A stretch of DNA of 64,000 nt from DTHT01 sp037444625 (GCA_037444625.1 JBBIMA010000015.1:7326-71325); one strand, 5' to 3'; positions 1 to 12,758 are shown, counted from the stretch's first letter. A program made the numbers and translations. The notes: generated from the sequence alone by a model not told the origin.

Positions 1-116
1 ACTACTCCAGCTACCGCGAGGTCCCGGGCGAAGCGGAGGGCGACAGCGAGACCGCCCTCGAGCCGGCCGGGGGCGAAGCCGGCCCGCCGGCGCCGCAAGG
101 CCCGGCTAGCGCTTGA
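1..116 (+). CDS. C-terminal fragment of a possible gene entering from the left
   Basis: Reading frame 3 is open from the window edge to a TGA at 114-116 and encodes about 37 residues, rich in Glu, Pro, Ala and Gly. Such a low-complexity acidic tail is common at the C-terminus of high-GC bacterial proteins. It would converge on the DUF1080 gene and overlap its last 11 bases. The fragment is too short to assign a family, and open frames of this size arise easily by chance at this GC content, so it is offered only as a possible partial gene. Confidence 0.25.
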   Translation, partial: YSSYREVPGEAEGDSETALEPAGGEAGPPAPQGPASA

Positions 117-906
117 CGATGGGCCGCAGCGGCCGCACGTAAATATTGCGGAAGGCGACCGGTCCGTGGTCCCCTTGCAGCATGAGGGGATTCAGGGGCG
201 CCTCCGCGATGGGCATGTGCGCGCGCGTCGGCCCTTCGACCTCGACGTTTTCCTGCACGGAGAGGCCGTTGTGGAGCACGCGCAGGAAGCGCGCGTTCTG
301 CACCTTGCGCCCGCCGGCGTCGAAGCGCGGCGCCTGGAACCAAATCTGAAAGGACTGCCACTCGCCCGGCCGCCGGCTGGCGTTGCGGGAGGGCGGCGAG
401 CCGCCCACGCCCTTTCCGTCAATCCAGCGGTGGTAGATGGCGCCGCAGTCGGAGGTCTTCATCGGTTCCCAGGAGCCCCAACTGTCGAAGATCTGCACTT
501 CGTAAAGGCCGTGCAGGTAGACGCCGGAATTGGACCCTTTGGCCAGCAGGAACTCCAGATACAACTCGAGGTCGCCGAATTTCTCGTCGCTGACCAGGTT
601 GACGGTGCGGCCGTTGGGGCCGTTGAGCAGGCGGTCGCCCGGCAAGGGGACGGCGAACAATCGCGTGGGTCCGAGCAGGCGTTCCCAACGCACGCCGCGG
701 GTGGTCAGCCACTCGTTCTTCAGGCGATCGTCTTGCGGATGCCAGCCTGTCAGGTCGCGCCCGTTGAACAGCGGCCGCCAGCCCTCTTCCAGTAGGAACG
801 GCGGGTCCCCGTGATCCTCGCCGTCGTTCAGTTCGGGGAGCCGTTGGGCCGCGGCGGGAAACCAGATCAGCGCCAGCAGAGCCGGACCGAGGCCGCGTCT
901 TCGCAT
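106..906 (-). CDS. Exported DUF1080 (3-keto-disaccharide hydrolase-like) protein
   Basis: The 266-residue product starts with an arginine-rich n-region and a hydrophobic stretch ending in an AAAQ-type cleavage site, so it is probably exported. The body begins with the family hallmark LFNGRDLTGWH near residues 46-56 and continues with a concanavalin-like beta-sandwich pattern (GSNSGVYLHG, YEVQIFDS). This is the DUF1080 fold (PF06439), whose characterised members act on 3-keto-glycosides. It is very common in Acidobacteriota, Planctomycetota and Verrucomicrobiota. It lies 46 bp downstream of carB on the same strand, but its function has no obvious link to carAB. Substrate cannot be told from sequence. 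Confidence 0.88.
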   Translation of the reverse strand: MRRRGLGPALLALIWFPAAAQRLPELNDGEDHGDPPFLLEEGWRPLFNGRDLTGWHPQDDRLKNEWLTTRGVRWERLLGPTRLFAVPLPGDRLLNGPNGRTVNLVSDEKFGDLELYLEFLLAKGSNSGVYLHGLYEVQIFDSWGSWEPMKTSDCGAIYHRWIDGKGVGGSPPSRNASRRPGEWQSFQIWFQAPRFDAGGRKVQNARFLRVLHNGLSVQENVEVEGPTRAHMPIAEAPLNPLMLQGDHGPVAFRNIYVRPLRPIVKR

Positions 907-952
907 GCAGACATTTTGCCGCAGTCAGCGGCCGGTTTCCAGCGCGGGCCCC

Positions 953-4183
<3,231 letters not shown>

Positions 4184-4190
4184 GCGGCGC

Positions 4191-5339
4191 TCAGACCTCC
4201 CCTCGGGGGTGCGCCCCGAACTCCGCCATCAGGCGGGTGAATTCCTCAAACAGGTAGAGGGAGTCGTGCGGTCCCGGCGCAGCCTCGGGGTGGTACTGGA
4301 CCGAGAAGACCGGCTCGCAGCGGTGGCGGAATCCTTCCAGCGTCTGGTCGTTCAGGTTGATGTGAGTCAGCTCGACCTGGGCCGGATCGAGCGAATCCGG
4401 GTCCACCGCGAAGCCGTGATTGTGCGAGGTGATCTCGACCCGTCCGGTGAGGCGGTTGAGCACCGGATGATTGGCGCCGCGATGGCCGAACTTGAGTTTG
4501 TAGGTCCTGCCGCCCAGCGCCAGACCCAGGAGCTGGTGACCCAGGCAGATGCCGAAGATGGGCAGCCGCCCGATCAGGCGCCGGATGTTGGCCACCTGGC
4601 GCCGCAGCGGCTCCGGGTCGCCCGGCCCGTTGGAGAGAAACACGCCGTCGGGCTTCATCGCCAGCACGTCTTCGGCCGGAGTGAGCGAGGGCACCACCGT
4701 GACGCGGCAGCCGGCGTGGACCAGCCGGCGCAGGATGTTCCGCTTGATCCCGAAGTCGTAGGCCACCACGTGGAAGCGCGGCGCAGCGGGCCGGCCCGGA
4801 TTCTGGGAAGGCGAGCAGGCGGTCACACCCTCCTCCCAGCGGTAGGGCTGCCGGGTGGAGACGCCCGTGGCCAGGTCCAGGCCCGCCATGGGCGGAATGC
4901 GCCGGGCCTTCTCGACCAGTTCGCGCGGGTCGGCGGGCCGCCCCGAGAGCACCCCCCGCATCACGCCCAACGTGCGCAAGCGGCGCACCAACGCCCGGGC
5001 ATCCACCCCCGTGATCACCGGGATGTCATGGCGGCGGAGGAACTGCCGGGCCTCCTCCTCGGCCCGCCAGTTGCTCGCCAGGGGCGAGAATTCGCGCACC
5101 ACCAGCCCCTCGATGTAGGGCCGGGCCGATTCGCTGTCCTCCCCGTTGGCCCCGTAGTTGCCTATGTGCGGGTAGGTGAGCACCACGATCTGCCCGGCGT
5201 AGGAGGGGTCGGTGAAGATCTCCTGGTAGCCGGTGATGGCGGTGTTGAAGACCACCTCGCCCGAACGCTCCACGGGCGCACCAAGGCTGCCGCCCTCGAA
5301 GACCGTTCCGTCCTCCAGGGCGAGGATGGCTGTGTTCAA
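4191..5339 (-). CDS. carA: Carbamoyl-phosphate synthase small (glutaminase) subunit
   Basis: The class I glutamine amidotransferase subunit of carbamoyl-phosphate synthase; it hydrolyses glutamine and passes ammonia to CarB. The C-terminal GATase domain has the nucleophile in GICLGHQ (around residue 266) and the His/Glu pair in QYHPEA. I place the start at a TTG (5337-5339) because the protein then reads NTAILALEDG at its N-terminus, has 382 residues exactly like E. coli CarA, and is preceded by GGGAGGAATCCTCGG, a good ribosome-binding site. The open frame runs on to 5582, but that extension would overlap the divergent sulfatase gene and has no family similarity. A weak TTGAGA-type promoter may lie near 5395-5420. 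Confidence 0.96.
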   Translation of the reverse strand: MNTAILALEDGTVFEGGSLGAPVERSGEVVFNTAITGYQEIFTDPSYAGQIVVLTYPHIGNYGANGEDSESARPYIEGLVVREFSPLASNWRAEEEARQFLRRHDIPVITGVDARALVRRLRTLGVMRGVLSGRPADPRELVEKARRIPPMAGLDLATGVSTRQPYRWEEGVTACSPSQNPGRPAAPRFHVVAYDFGIKRNILRRLVHAGCRVTVVPSLTPAEDVLAMKPDGVFLSNGPGDPEPLRRQVANIRRLIGRLPIFGICLGHQLLGLALGGRTYKLKFGHRGANHPVLNRLTGRVEITSHNHGFAVDPDSLDPAQVELTHINLNDQTLEGFRHRCEPVFSVQYHPEAAPGPHDSLYLFEEFTRLMAEFGAHPRGEV

Positions 5340-5445
5340 CCGAGGATTCCTCCCGCTGGGTGGGGTGTAACTCCTATTGGAACATTTCTCGGGGGGCTCT
5401 CTCAAGCCGGTCCGCCGCCCGTGAGCCGGTAGGGATGGCGGGATG

Positions 5446-5451
5446 TATACT
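5446..5451 (+). promoter_or_regulatory. Candidate -10 element (TATACT) of the sulfatase gene
   Basis: TATACT ends 9 nt before the ATG at 5461, with no Shine-Dalgarno between them. With a normal 6-nt discriminator the transcript would start about 3 nt before the start codon. No good -35 hexamer is present. The core GTATAC is palindromic, so weak firing toward carA is possible. Confidence 0.4.
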
Positions 5452-5460
5452 GGTTCTCCC

Positions 5461-6897
5461 ATGACCCGGCGGGAGCTCTTCCGGCGCTCCGCCGCCTGGG
5501 CGACGATCACCCGAGCAGGCGCGGCCGAGCGCCCGAATTTCCTCTTCATCCTGGCCGACGATCTCGGCTGGAGCGACACCACCCCTTACGGCGCCGATTT
5601 GCACGAGACGCCGCAGTTGGAACGCCTCGCCCGCGAGGGCGTGCGCTTCACCCGGGCTTACGCGGCCTCGCCCGTCTGCTCGCCTACTCGCGCCTCGATC
5701 CAGACCGGCAAGTATCCGGCGCGGTTGCGGATCACGATCTGGCGAGAGGGCGCTCTGCGACCGCCCGGGAGCACTCGCCTGATCACGCCCGGTGTGGCGG
5801 CCGATCTGCCCCATTCGGAGGTGACCATCGCCGAAGCGCTGCGCGAGGCCGGCTACTTCACCATCCACATCGGCAAGTGGCACCTGGGCGGCGCCGAGCA
5901 CTACCCGGAGACCCAAGGCTATGACGTGAATATCGGAGGCACGCTCTGGGGCGCTCCGGCCACCTATTTCTGGCCCTTCCGCGGCCCCTTCGGCCAGCAG
6001 CGCGAACACCGCTACGTGCCGGGCTTGCCGCTGGGACGGCCGGGCGAGTACCTCACCGACCGGCTGACCGACGAAGCCCTCAAGATGATCGAGGCGGCCG
6101 CCCGCCGGCCCTTCTGGCTGAATCTTTGCTATCACACGGTGCACACGCCGATCGAGGGCAAGCCCGAGCTGGCGGAGCGCTACCGCAGCCGCATCCGCGA
6201 CGGCCTGCATCACCGCAACCCGGACTACGCCGCCATGGTCCGCAGCCTGGATGAGAACATCGGCCGGCTGCTCGCGCACTTGGACCAGCGCGGGCTGGCC
6301 TCCAACACCTGGGTCATCTTCACTTCCGACAACGGCGGCTACGTCAATGCCTACCGCGGCCGGCAGGTGACCGACAACTACCCGCTGCGTTCAGGCAAGG
6401 GGTCCCTTTACGAGGGCGGCCTGCGCGTGCCCTTGATCGTGCGGGGGCCGGGCGCAGCCGCCGGGCGCGTCTGCCACGAGCCGGTCTGCTCGACCGATTT
6501 CTATCCCACGCTGCTCGAGCTGGCCGGCGTGAAGGGCGATCCGGCGCACAACGCCGCCCTGGACGGCGTGAGCCTGGTCCCCCTGCTGCGCCGTCCGGAA
6601 GCGCGCCTGGAGCGCGAGGAACTCTATTTCCACTACCCGCACTACTACGCCACCACGACGCCGGTCAGCGCGCTGCTGCGCCGGGAAGGCGCCCGCCAAT
6701 GGAAGCTGCTCGAATACTTCGAGGACGGCCGCTGCGAGCTCTACGACCTGGCGGCCGATCCGGGCGAGACGCGAGACTTGGCCGGAGAATTCCCGCAGGT
6801 GGTCGAGCGTCTGCGGGCGCGGCTGCACGCCTGGCGGAAGCAAACGGGCGCGCCTCTGCCGGTTCCCAATCCCGAGTTCAAGAAGGCGCCCGGCTAG
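5461..6897 (+). CDS. Exported Cys-type sulfatase
   Basis: A 478-residue arylsulfatase-family enzyme (alkaline phosphatase superfamily). Metal-binding Asp residues occur in FILADDLGWSD (near 29-39), the formylglycine signature CSPTR lies at residues 73-77, IGKWHLGG follows, and the second metal site is FTSDNGG. The Cys must be oxidised to formylglycine by a maturase, which is not in this window. The N-terminus MTRRELFRRSA resembles a Tat-type twin-arginine leader. The ATG at 5461 is chosen over one at 5443 because a TATACT -10 hexamer sits at 5446-5451, which would put the transcription start after 5443. Likely desulfates extracellular glycans; substrate is unknown. Confidence 0.93.
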   Translation: MTRRELFRRSAAWATITRAGAAERPNFLFILADDLGWSDTTPYGADLHETPQLERLAREGVRFTRAYAASPVCSPTRASIQTGKYPARLRITIWREGALRPPGSTRLITPGVAADLPHSEVTIAEALREAGYFTIHIGKWHLGGAEHYPETQGYDVNIGGTLWGAPATYFWPFRGPFGQQREHRYVPGLPLGRPGEYLTDRLTDEALKMIEAAARRPFWLNLCYHTVHTPIEGKPELAERYRSRIRDGLHHRNPDYAAMVRSLDENIGRLLAHLDQRGLASNTWVIFTSDNGGYVNAYRGRQVTDNYPLRSGKGSLYEGGLRVPLIVRGPGAAAGRVCHEPVCSTDFYPTLLELAGVKGDPAHNAALDGVSLVPLLRRPEARLEREELYFHYPHYYATTTPVSALLRREGARQWKLLEYFEDGRCELYDLAADPGETRDLAGEFPQVVERLRARLHAWRKQTGAPLPVPNPEFKKAPG

Positions 6898-6899
6898 TC

Positions 6900-8423
6900 T
6901 CAGGCGGACGGAAACAGCATCTCCTGCACGAAGATTTCCTGGAACTCCGGGTCGGAGGCCAGCGGGATGTGCTCGACCCGGCGGCGCAGGCGGTCGAAGC
7001 CGCCCGACTCCCCGTCGGTCACAAACAGGGCGAGCTTGGCGCCCAGCAAGGCGGTGTTGCCCGCCGGGGTGACGATCTCCTCGGGAAAGTCAATCAGGCC
7101 GATGCGACGGGCGCTGGCGCGGTTGACGTAGTTGCCGAAGGCGCCCGCCAGATAGAGGCGTGCGACGTCCCCGCGGGCGGCGCCCAGGCGCGCCAGCAGG
7201 ATGCGGATGCCGGCGGCGATGGCGGCTTTGGCGAGCTGGAGCTCGCGGATATCCCGCTGAGTGAGGATCACCGGGGGGCAAAGCTCCCAGCCCTCGCCCT
7301 CCGCCAGCAGATTGCCCCGGGCGTTCAGCAGGCCCAGATCCAAGGCCACGGCCGCGGCGTCCACCAGCCCGCTGCCGCAGATCCCGCGCGGCTCGACGCC
7401 CCCCAGCACGCGGCACTCCACCCGGCCGTCGCGGGCCGCCACCTCGCAGATCGCGCCGGTGGCCGCGCGCATGCCCCGGCTGATGCGCCCGCCTTCGAAG
7501 GCCGGGCCGGCCGCCGCCGAGGCGCAGACGATCCGCCCGCGCGTGCCGAAGACGATCTCGCCGTTGGTGCCCAAGTCAATCAGGCCGGTCAACCGCGAGG
7601 TCTCCATTAGGCGGGCGGCCAGCAGGCCGGCCAGGATGTCGCTGCCCACGAAGCCGCCCAGGCAGGGCAGGAACAGGACCGGGGGATCGCCGGGAATCTG
7701 CCAGTCGAGCTCGGAGGAGCGGAACATTTCCAGGCCGTCGCGTTCCGGCTGAAAGGGCACGTGCGCCAGCGGCTCCGGGTCAATCCCGGCGAACAGATGG
7801 TGCATCACGGTGTTGCCCACCAGCACCACCTTGCGCAGGGGGCCTGGGGCGGAGGCGGCCAGCTCGGCGGCCATCCCTCCCAGCGCGGCCCGGATCAGGT
7901 CGCGCAGGCGGGCCAAGCCCTCGGGCCGGAGGGCGACCTGAATGCGGCTCATGACATCGGCTCCGAAAGCGGCCTGGGGATTCAAGGCCGAACGCACGCC
8001 CAGCACGCGTCCGGTGGCCAGATCCAGGAGCTGGGCGACCAGGGTGGTGGTGCCGACGTCCACCGCCAAGCCCAAACCCTCGCCGGGGGTGAACTCGAAG
8101 GGGGTGTCGTCGGCCAGGATGGCGGTCTCCCACTGGCCGACCTCCAGAGTCAGCGGGCCCTCGATGCGCGCGCGGCAGGCCAGGCGCCAACCGGCCGCCA
8201 GCTCGGCCGGCTTAAGGGCCCGCCGGTCGTCGGGGGTGACCGGCAGCCGGCCTTCGAGCAGGCGCACGCGGCAGCGCTTGCACAGCCCGCGGCCGCCGCA
8301 AGGAAACTCGACCCCCCAGGGAAACAGCACGTCCTGGAGCGGGGTCCCCGGGGCTACGCTAACAGTCTGCCCGAGGGGCTCCAGGCGAAGGGTGGTAGGC
8401 GGCGGCCCGGCTGCGGCGCTCAT
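6900..8423 (-). CDS. [2Fe-2S]/ASKHA protein, corrinoid-activator-like (DUF4445 family)
   Basis: A 507-residue fusion of an N-terminal plant-type [2Fe-2S] domain (Cys42, Cys48, Cys51, Cys83) and a C-terminal actin-like ATPase region of the DUF4445/RACo type: VDVGTTTLVAQ (phosphate 1), DLGTNGEIV, GICGSGLVDA and LAGAFGNYV. Characterised relatives (RACo, RamA) use ATP to reductively reactivate the cobalt centre of corrinoid methyltransferase proteins. No corrinoid protein or methyltransferase is encoded nearby, so the partner is unknown. Its ATG overlaps the accA stop by 4 nt (ATGA), implying translational coupling. It converges with the sulfatase, whose stop lies 2 bp away. Confidence 0.88.
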   Translation of the reverse strand: MSAAAGPPPTTLRLEPLGQTVSVAPGTPLQDVLFPWGVEFPCGGRGLCKRCRVRLLEGRLPVTPDDRRALKPAELAAGWRLACRARIEGPLTLEVGQWETAILADDTPFEFTPGEGLGLAVDVGTTTLVAQLLDLATGRVLGVRSALNPQAAFGADVMSRIQVALRPEGLARLRDLIRAALGGMAAELAASAPGPLRKVVLVGNTVMHHLFAGIDPEPLAHVPFQPERDGLEMFRSSELDWQIPGDPPVLFLPCLGGFVGSDILAGLLAARLMETSRLTGLIDLGTNGEIVFGTRGRIVCASAAAGPAFEGGRISRGMRAATGAICEVAARDGRVECRVLGGVEPRGICGSGLVDAAAVALDLGLLNARGNLLAEGEGWELCPPVILTQRDIRELQLAKAAIAAGIRILLARLGAARGDVARLYLAGAFGNYVNRASARRIGLIDFPEEIVTPAGNTALLGAKLALFVTDGESGGFDRLRRRVEHIPLASDPEFQEIFVQEMLFPSA

Positions 8424-9277
8424 TCGGCAAAAAACGCGCCCATGCGGCGGAACTTCTGGAAGCGCTCCTCGACGAGCTGCTCGGGGCTGAGCGGCGCCAG
8501 CTCCTCCAGGGCGCGCCGCAGGAACTCCCGGACGCTGGCGGCGGCCTGGTCCCAGTCGGTGTGGGCCCCCTCGCCGGGCTCGGGGATGATGCCGTCAATC
8601 AGGCCCAGGCGATAGAGGTCCTCGGCGGTCAGGCGCAGCGCGGCGGCGGCCCGCTCGGCCAGTTTGGCGTCGCGGTAGATGATGGCGGCGCAACTTTCCG
8701 GCGAGATCACGCTGTAAATGGCGTTCTCCAGCATGTAGATGCGGTCGCCGACGCCCAGGGCCAGGGCGCCTCCGCTGCCCCCCTCGCCGATGCAGATGAC
8801 GATGATGGGCGTGCCCAGGCGGGCCATTTCGCGCAGGTTGACGGCGATGGCTTCCGCCTGGCCGCGCTCCTCGGCATCCACGCCCGGGTAGGCGCCCGGG
8901 GTGTCCAGCAGGGTCAGGACGGGCCGGCCGAACTTGGCCGCCAGTTGCATGACGCGCAGAGCCTTGCGATAGCCCTCCGGTTTGGGCATGCCGAAGTTGC
9001 GCAACAGCTTCTGCTTGGTATCGCGCCCCTTTTGCTGGCCGACGACCATGATGGGCCGGCCTTCGAAAAACCCCATGCCGCAGACGATCGCCGGATCGTC
9101 GGCGAAGCGCCGGTCGCCGTGGATTTCCATGAAGTCGGTGAACAGCCGCTGGATGTAGTCCAGGGAATGGGGCCGCTTGGGGTGGCGTGCGATCTGCACG
9201 CGCTGCCAGGCCAGGTTGGTTTCGCCCCCCGTACCGGCGCTCGGTTCGGCGGGCGGCGGATTGGCTGCGTCGCTCAT
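8420..9277 (-). CDS. accA: Acetyl-CoA carboxylase carboxyltransferase subunit alpha
   Basis: Half of the carboxyltransferase that moves the carboxyl group from biotin to acetyl-CoA, forming malonyl-CoA for fatty acid synthesis. The 285 residues are somewhat shorter than E. coli AccA (319), mainly because of a reduced N-terminus. Typical blocks are present: RPHSLDYIQ, FMEIHGDRRFADD, LDTPGAYPG, GEGGSGGALA and SVISPESCA. It starts 25 bp downstream of dnaE, an arrangement (dnaE-accA) also seen in other bacteria, and is coupled to the downstream ASKHA gene. Confidence 0.97.
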   Translation of the reverse strand: MSDAANPPPAEPSAGTGGETNLAWQRVQIARHPKRPHSLDYIQRLFTDFMEIHGDRRFADDPAIVCGMGFFEGRPIMVVGQQKGRDTKQKLLRNFGMPKPEGYRKALRVMQLAAKFGRPVLTLLDTPGAYPGVDAEERGQAEAIAVNLREMARLGTPIIVICIGEGGSGGALALGVGDRIYMLENAIYSVISPESCAAIIYRDAKLAERAAAALRLTAEDLYRLGLIDGIIPEPGEGAHTDWDQAAASVREFLRRALEELAPLSPEQLVEERFQKFRRMGAFFAE

Positions 9278-9302
9278 TGATCGTCCTTGGCGGCCCGCCC
9301 TG

Positions 9303-12300
9303 TCAACCGGCCAGCACCTCGAGGGCGTCCGGGCCGCAGATGCGCTCGACCTCCCGCTTGAACTCCCGGTCGGGCCGCACCTTTTGGCTTATATCCAAGA
9401 TTACCGAAAAGTCGCGTGGCCGCTCCAGCCGGAGGCGCACCTCGGTCGGGCCGGGCTTGCGCTGGAAGAGCCGGGCCAGGGCCTCGGCCGCTTCGCCCGT
9501 CGGGCTGGCCGCCAGCGGGACTCGAATCGAGATCAGGCCGGGCCACTGGAGCCCCGCCACCGCCAGCGGCACGATCTCCTGGACCGAAATTTTGGGCGGG
9601 GCCCCCTCCTCGGGCAGAGCGGTCCCGTGCAGCAGGACGGCTTCGCCCTCCTTCAGGTCCTGCGCCAGGCGTTCGTAGTGCTGGCCGAAAATCACCAGGT
9701 CCACCGTGCCGTAGGAATCCTCCAGTTGCGCCGCCGCCCAGGGCCGGCCCTCGCGCGTGCGCCGGCGCTGTACGGCGGTCAGCAAGCCGCACAGGGCCAC
9801 CTCGGCGCCGCGGGCCAGCCCCTCCAGGGTGTCGCTGCTGTGGGTGGCCAGCTCGCGAATCTTTTCGGCGTACTGCTCCAGGGGATGGCCCGTGACGTAG
9901 AAGCCGAGAACCTCTTTCTCGAAGGCCAGCTTCTGCTCGGTGGTCCATTCCGGGGCCGCGGGCAGGGGCTTCTCCAGGCTCGGACCGTCCTGCCAGCCCG
10001 CGAACAGGCCGGCCTGCCCGTTGGCCCGGTCGCGCCAGGCGCGCTGGCCGGCTTCGACGGCCGCGTCCAGGGCGGCCAGAAGCTGGGCCCGGTGACCGCC
10101 CAGAGAGTCCATCGCCCCTGCCTTGATCAGGTTCTCCAGCACCCGCCGGTTCAGCGAGCTCAGGTCCACGCGCTCGCAGAACTGATAGAGCGAGCGGAAG
10201 CGGCCCACTTCGCGCCGCGCCGCCAGGATGGCCTCCACCGACGACTGGCCGAGGTTCTTGATCGCCCCCAGGCCGAAGCGGATCGCTTCGCCGTCCGGGG
10301 TGAAACTCCAGTCGCTGGCGTTGACGTCCGGCGGAAGCACGCGGATGCCCATCTCGCGGCACTCGTTGATGTACTTGACGACCTTGGCCGTGTTGCCGGT
10401 CTCGGAAGTCAGCAAGGCGGCCATGAAGTAGACCGGGTAATGGGCCTTCAGATAGGCGGTGATGTAGGCCAGATAGGCGTAGGCGGCCGAATGGGATTTG
10501 TTGAAACCGTAGCCGGCGAACTGCTCCATCAGATCGAAGAGCTTCTCGACCTTCCGGCGGGGATGGCCGCGCTGGAGGGCGCCCCGCAGGAAGCGCTCGC
10601 GCTGGGCGGCCATTTCCTCGGGTTTCTTCTTGCCCATGGCGCGGCGCAGGATGTCCGCCTCGCCCAGGGTGTAGCCGGCCAGGCGGTGGGCGATCTGCAT
10701 CACCTGTTCCTGATAAACGATGACGCCGTACGTCTCTTCCAGGATCTCTTTCAGTTCCGGCAGCTCGTAGACCACCGGACGGCGGCCGTGCTTGCGCTCG
10801 ATGAAATCGTCGGTCATGCCGCCCTGGATGGGGCCGGGGCGGTAGAGGGCGTTCAGGGCGATGAGATCCTCCAGGCGGCTGGGTTGGGCGCGCCGGAGCA
10901 GGTCGCGCATGCCGGCGGATTCGAACTGGAAGACCCCGCTGGTGAAACCGCGCCCGAAGATCTCGTAGGTCTTGGGGTCGTCCAAAGGCAACTCCTCCAG
11001 GGCCAGCTTTTCGCCCCGGTGGGTCTCGATCAGGCGCAGGGCGTCGTGGATCAGGGTGAGAGTGGTCAGCCCCAGGAAGTCCATCTTGAGCAGGCCGAGC
11101 TGCTCGAGGCCCTGCATGTCGAATTGGGTGACCACCTCGTCCTTATTGGTGCGGTACAGGGGCACGATTTCCTTCAGCGGAACGGGTGAGATCACCACGC
11201 CGGCGGCGTGCACCGAGGCGTTGCGCGCCAGGCCCTCCAGCCGGCGGGCTACTTGCAGGACGTCGCCCACCCGCGCGTCCTTCTCGGCCGCCTCCCCGAG
11301 CGCCGGCTCCATGCGCAGGGCCTCCTCCAGGGTGATGTTCAGGACGTTGGGCACCAGCTTGCTGATGCGGTCCACCTCGGCGTAGCTCATGTCGAGCACG
11401 CGGCCGACGTCCTTGATGCCCGCCCGGGCCCCCAGCGTCCCGAAAGTGATGATCTGGGCCACCTGCTCGCGCCCGTACTTCTCGGTGACGTACTGGATGA
11501 CCTCGCCCCGCCGGTTGGTGCAGAAGTCAATGTCAATATCGGGCAGGCTGATGCGCTCGGGATTGAGGAAGCGCTCGAACAGCAGCTCGTACTGGAGCGG
11601 GTCAATGTCGGTGATGCCCATGGCGTAGCTGACCAGGCTGCCCGCGGCGGAGCCGCGCCCGGGCCCCACCGGGATGCCCCGCGAGCGCGCGAACCGGATG
11701 AAGTCCCAGACGATCAGGAAATAGCCGGCGAACTTCATCTGCCGGATGATCCGGATCTCCCGGTCCAGGCGTTCCAGATACTCGGTGAGGTCGTGCTTGA
11801 GACGGCCGGCGGCCCGCAGGGCCTCCAGCCGGGGCCGGCGCCGTTCGAAGCCTTGCCGGGCCACCCATTCGAAGTAGGTGTCGGTGGTGTGCCCTTCCGG
11901 CACGTCGAATCTGGGGAACGGCTCGCCGATGCGGTCCAGCCGCACCTGGCAGCGCTGGGCTATCTCCCAGGTGCGGTCCAGGGCCTCCTCCAACTCCCCG
12001 AAGACCTGCATCATTTCGGCCCGGTTCTTCAAGTAGAAGTCCGGGGTGGGCCAGCGCAGCCGGGAGGGATCGCTCATGGTTTTCCCGGTCTGGATGCAGA
12101 GGAGGATTTCGTGAGCTCGGGCGTCTTCTCTACGTAAGTAGTGGGTGTCGTTGGTGGCCACCAGGGGTATGCCGGTCTCACGCGACAGCCGGACCAAGCC
12201 GGGGACGACCGCCCGGTCCTGTGCCAGCCCGTGGTCTTGTATCTCTAAGAAAAAGTTGTCCTTACCGAAGATGTCCACATACGTGTAGGCCAGCCGGCGA

Positions 12301-12758
12301 GCCTCCTCGTAGCGCTCGCCCGCCAGCGCTTCGCTGATGTCCCCCCGCAGGCAACCGGAAAGGGCGATGAGGCCTTTAGCGTGGCTGGCGAGTAGGTCCT
12401 TGTCAATTCTAGGTTTGTAGTAGAAGCCCTCCAGGTAGCCCGCCGTCACCAACTGGATCAGGTTCCGGTAGCCCTCCTGCGTGGTGCACAGTAGCACCAG
12501 GTGATGGTATTTCTCGGTGCGGCTCTGCCGGCCCTGGGGCGCCACATAGGCCTCGCAACCGATCACCGGCAGGATGCCGTGGCTGACGGCAGTGTTGTAG
12601 AACTGGACCGCCCCGAACAGGTTGCCGTGATCGGTCATGGCGACGGCGGGCATGCCCTGGGCGCGCACGGCTTCCATGAGCTGGCCGATCTCGCAGGCGC
12701 CATCCAGCAGGGAGTAGTCGGTGTGGCAGTGCAGGTGGACGAAGGGGACGTCTGCCAT
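9303..12758 (-). CDS. dnaE: DNA polymerase III alpha subunit
   Basis: The replicative polymerase catalytic subunit, 1,151 residues. The N-terminal PHP domain begins HLHCHTDYSLLDGA. The polymerase core shows GPGRGSAAGSLVSY and the acidic catalytic motif LPDIDIDFC, followed by the fingers, a helix-hairpin-helix region and a C-terminal OB fold. The start at 12758 (MADVPFVHLH) is preferred over the longer frame from 12800, since family members begin just before the PHP motif and a TATACT hexamer occupies 12769-12774, inside the longer frame. It belongs to the DnaE1 class, not PolC. It heads a dnaE-accA-ASKHA unit. Confidence 0.97.
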   Translation of the reverse strand: MADVPFVHLHCHTDYSLLDGACEIGQLMEAVRAQGMPAVAMTDHGNLFGAVQFYNTAVSHGILPVIGCEAYVAPQGRQSRTEKYHHLVLLCTTQEGYRNLIQLVTAGYLEGFYYKPRIDKDLLASHAKGLIALSGCLRGDISEALAGERYEEARRLAYTYVDIFGKDNFFLEIQDHGLAQDRAVVPGLVRLSRETGIPLVATNDTHYLRREDARAHEILLCIQTGKTMSDPSRLRWPTPDFYLKNRAEMMQVFGELEEALDRTWEIAQRCQVRLDRIGEPFPRFDVPEGHTTDTYFEWVARQGFERRRPRLEALRAAGRLKHDLTEYLERLDREIRIIRQMKFAGYFLIVWDFIRFARSRGIPVGPGRGSAAGSLVSYAMGITDIDPLQYELLFERFLNPERISLPDIDIDFCTNRRGEVIQYVTEKYGREQVAQIITFGTLGARAGIKDVGRVLDMSYAEVDRISKLVPNVLNITLEEALRMEPALGEAAEKDARVGDVLQVARRLEGLARNASVHAAGVVISPVPLKEIVPLYRTNKDEVVTQFDMQGLEQLGLLKMDFLGLTTLTLIHDALRLIETHRGEKLALEELPLDDPKTYEIFGRGFTSGVFQFESAGMRDLLRRAQPSRLEDLIALNALYRPGPIQGGMTDDFIERKHGRRPVVYELPELKEILEETYGVIVYQEQVMQIAHRLAGYTLGEADILRRAMGKKKPEEMAAQRERFLRGALQRGHPRRKVEKLFDLMEQFAGYGFNKSHSAAYAYLAYITAYLKAHYPVYFMAALLTSETGNTAKVVKYINECREMGIRVLPPDVNASDWSFTPDGEAIRFGLGAIKNLGQSSVEAILAARREVGRFRSLYQFCERVDLSSLNRRVLENLIKAGAMDSLGGHRAQLLAALDAAVEAGQRAWRDRANGQAGLFAGWQDGPSLEKPLPAAPEWTTEQKLAFEKEVLGFYVTGHPLEQYAEKIRELATHSSDTLEGLARGAEVALCGLLTAVQRRRTREGRPWAAAQLEDSYGTVDLVIFGQHYERLAQDLKEGEAVLLHGTALPEEGAPPKISVQEIVPLAVAGLQWPGLISIRVPLAASPTGEAAEALARLFQRKPGPTEVRLRLERPRDFSVILDISQKVRPDREFKREVERICGPDALEVLAG

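Noticed and set aside
5340..5582. N-terminal extension of carA
   Set aside because: It overlaps the sulfatase gene and its promoter and has no family similarity. The TTG at 5339 gives the standard 382-residue protein with a good ribosome site.
9177..11189. Plus-strand frame antisense to dnaE
   Set aside because: Low-complexity translation and complete overlap with dnaE.
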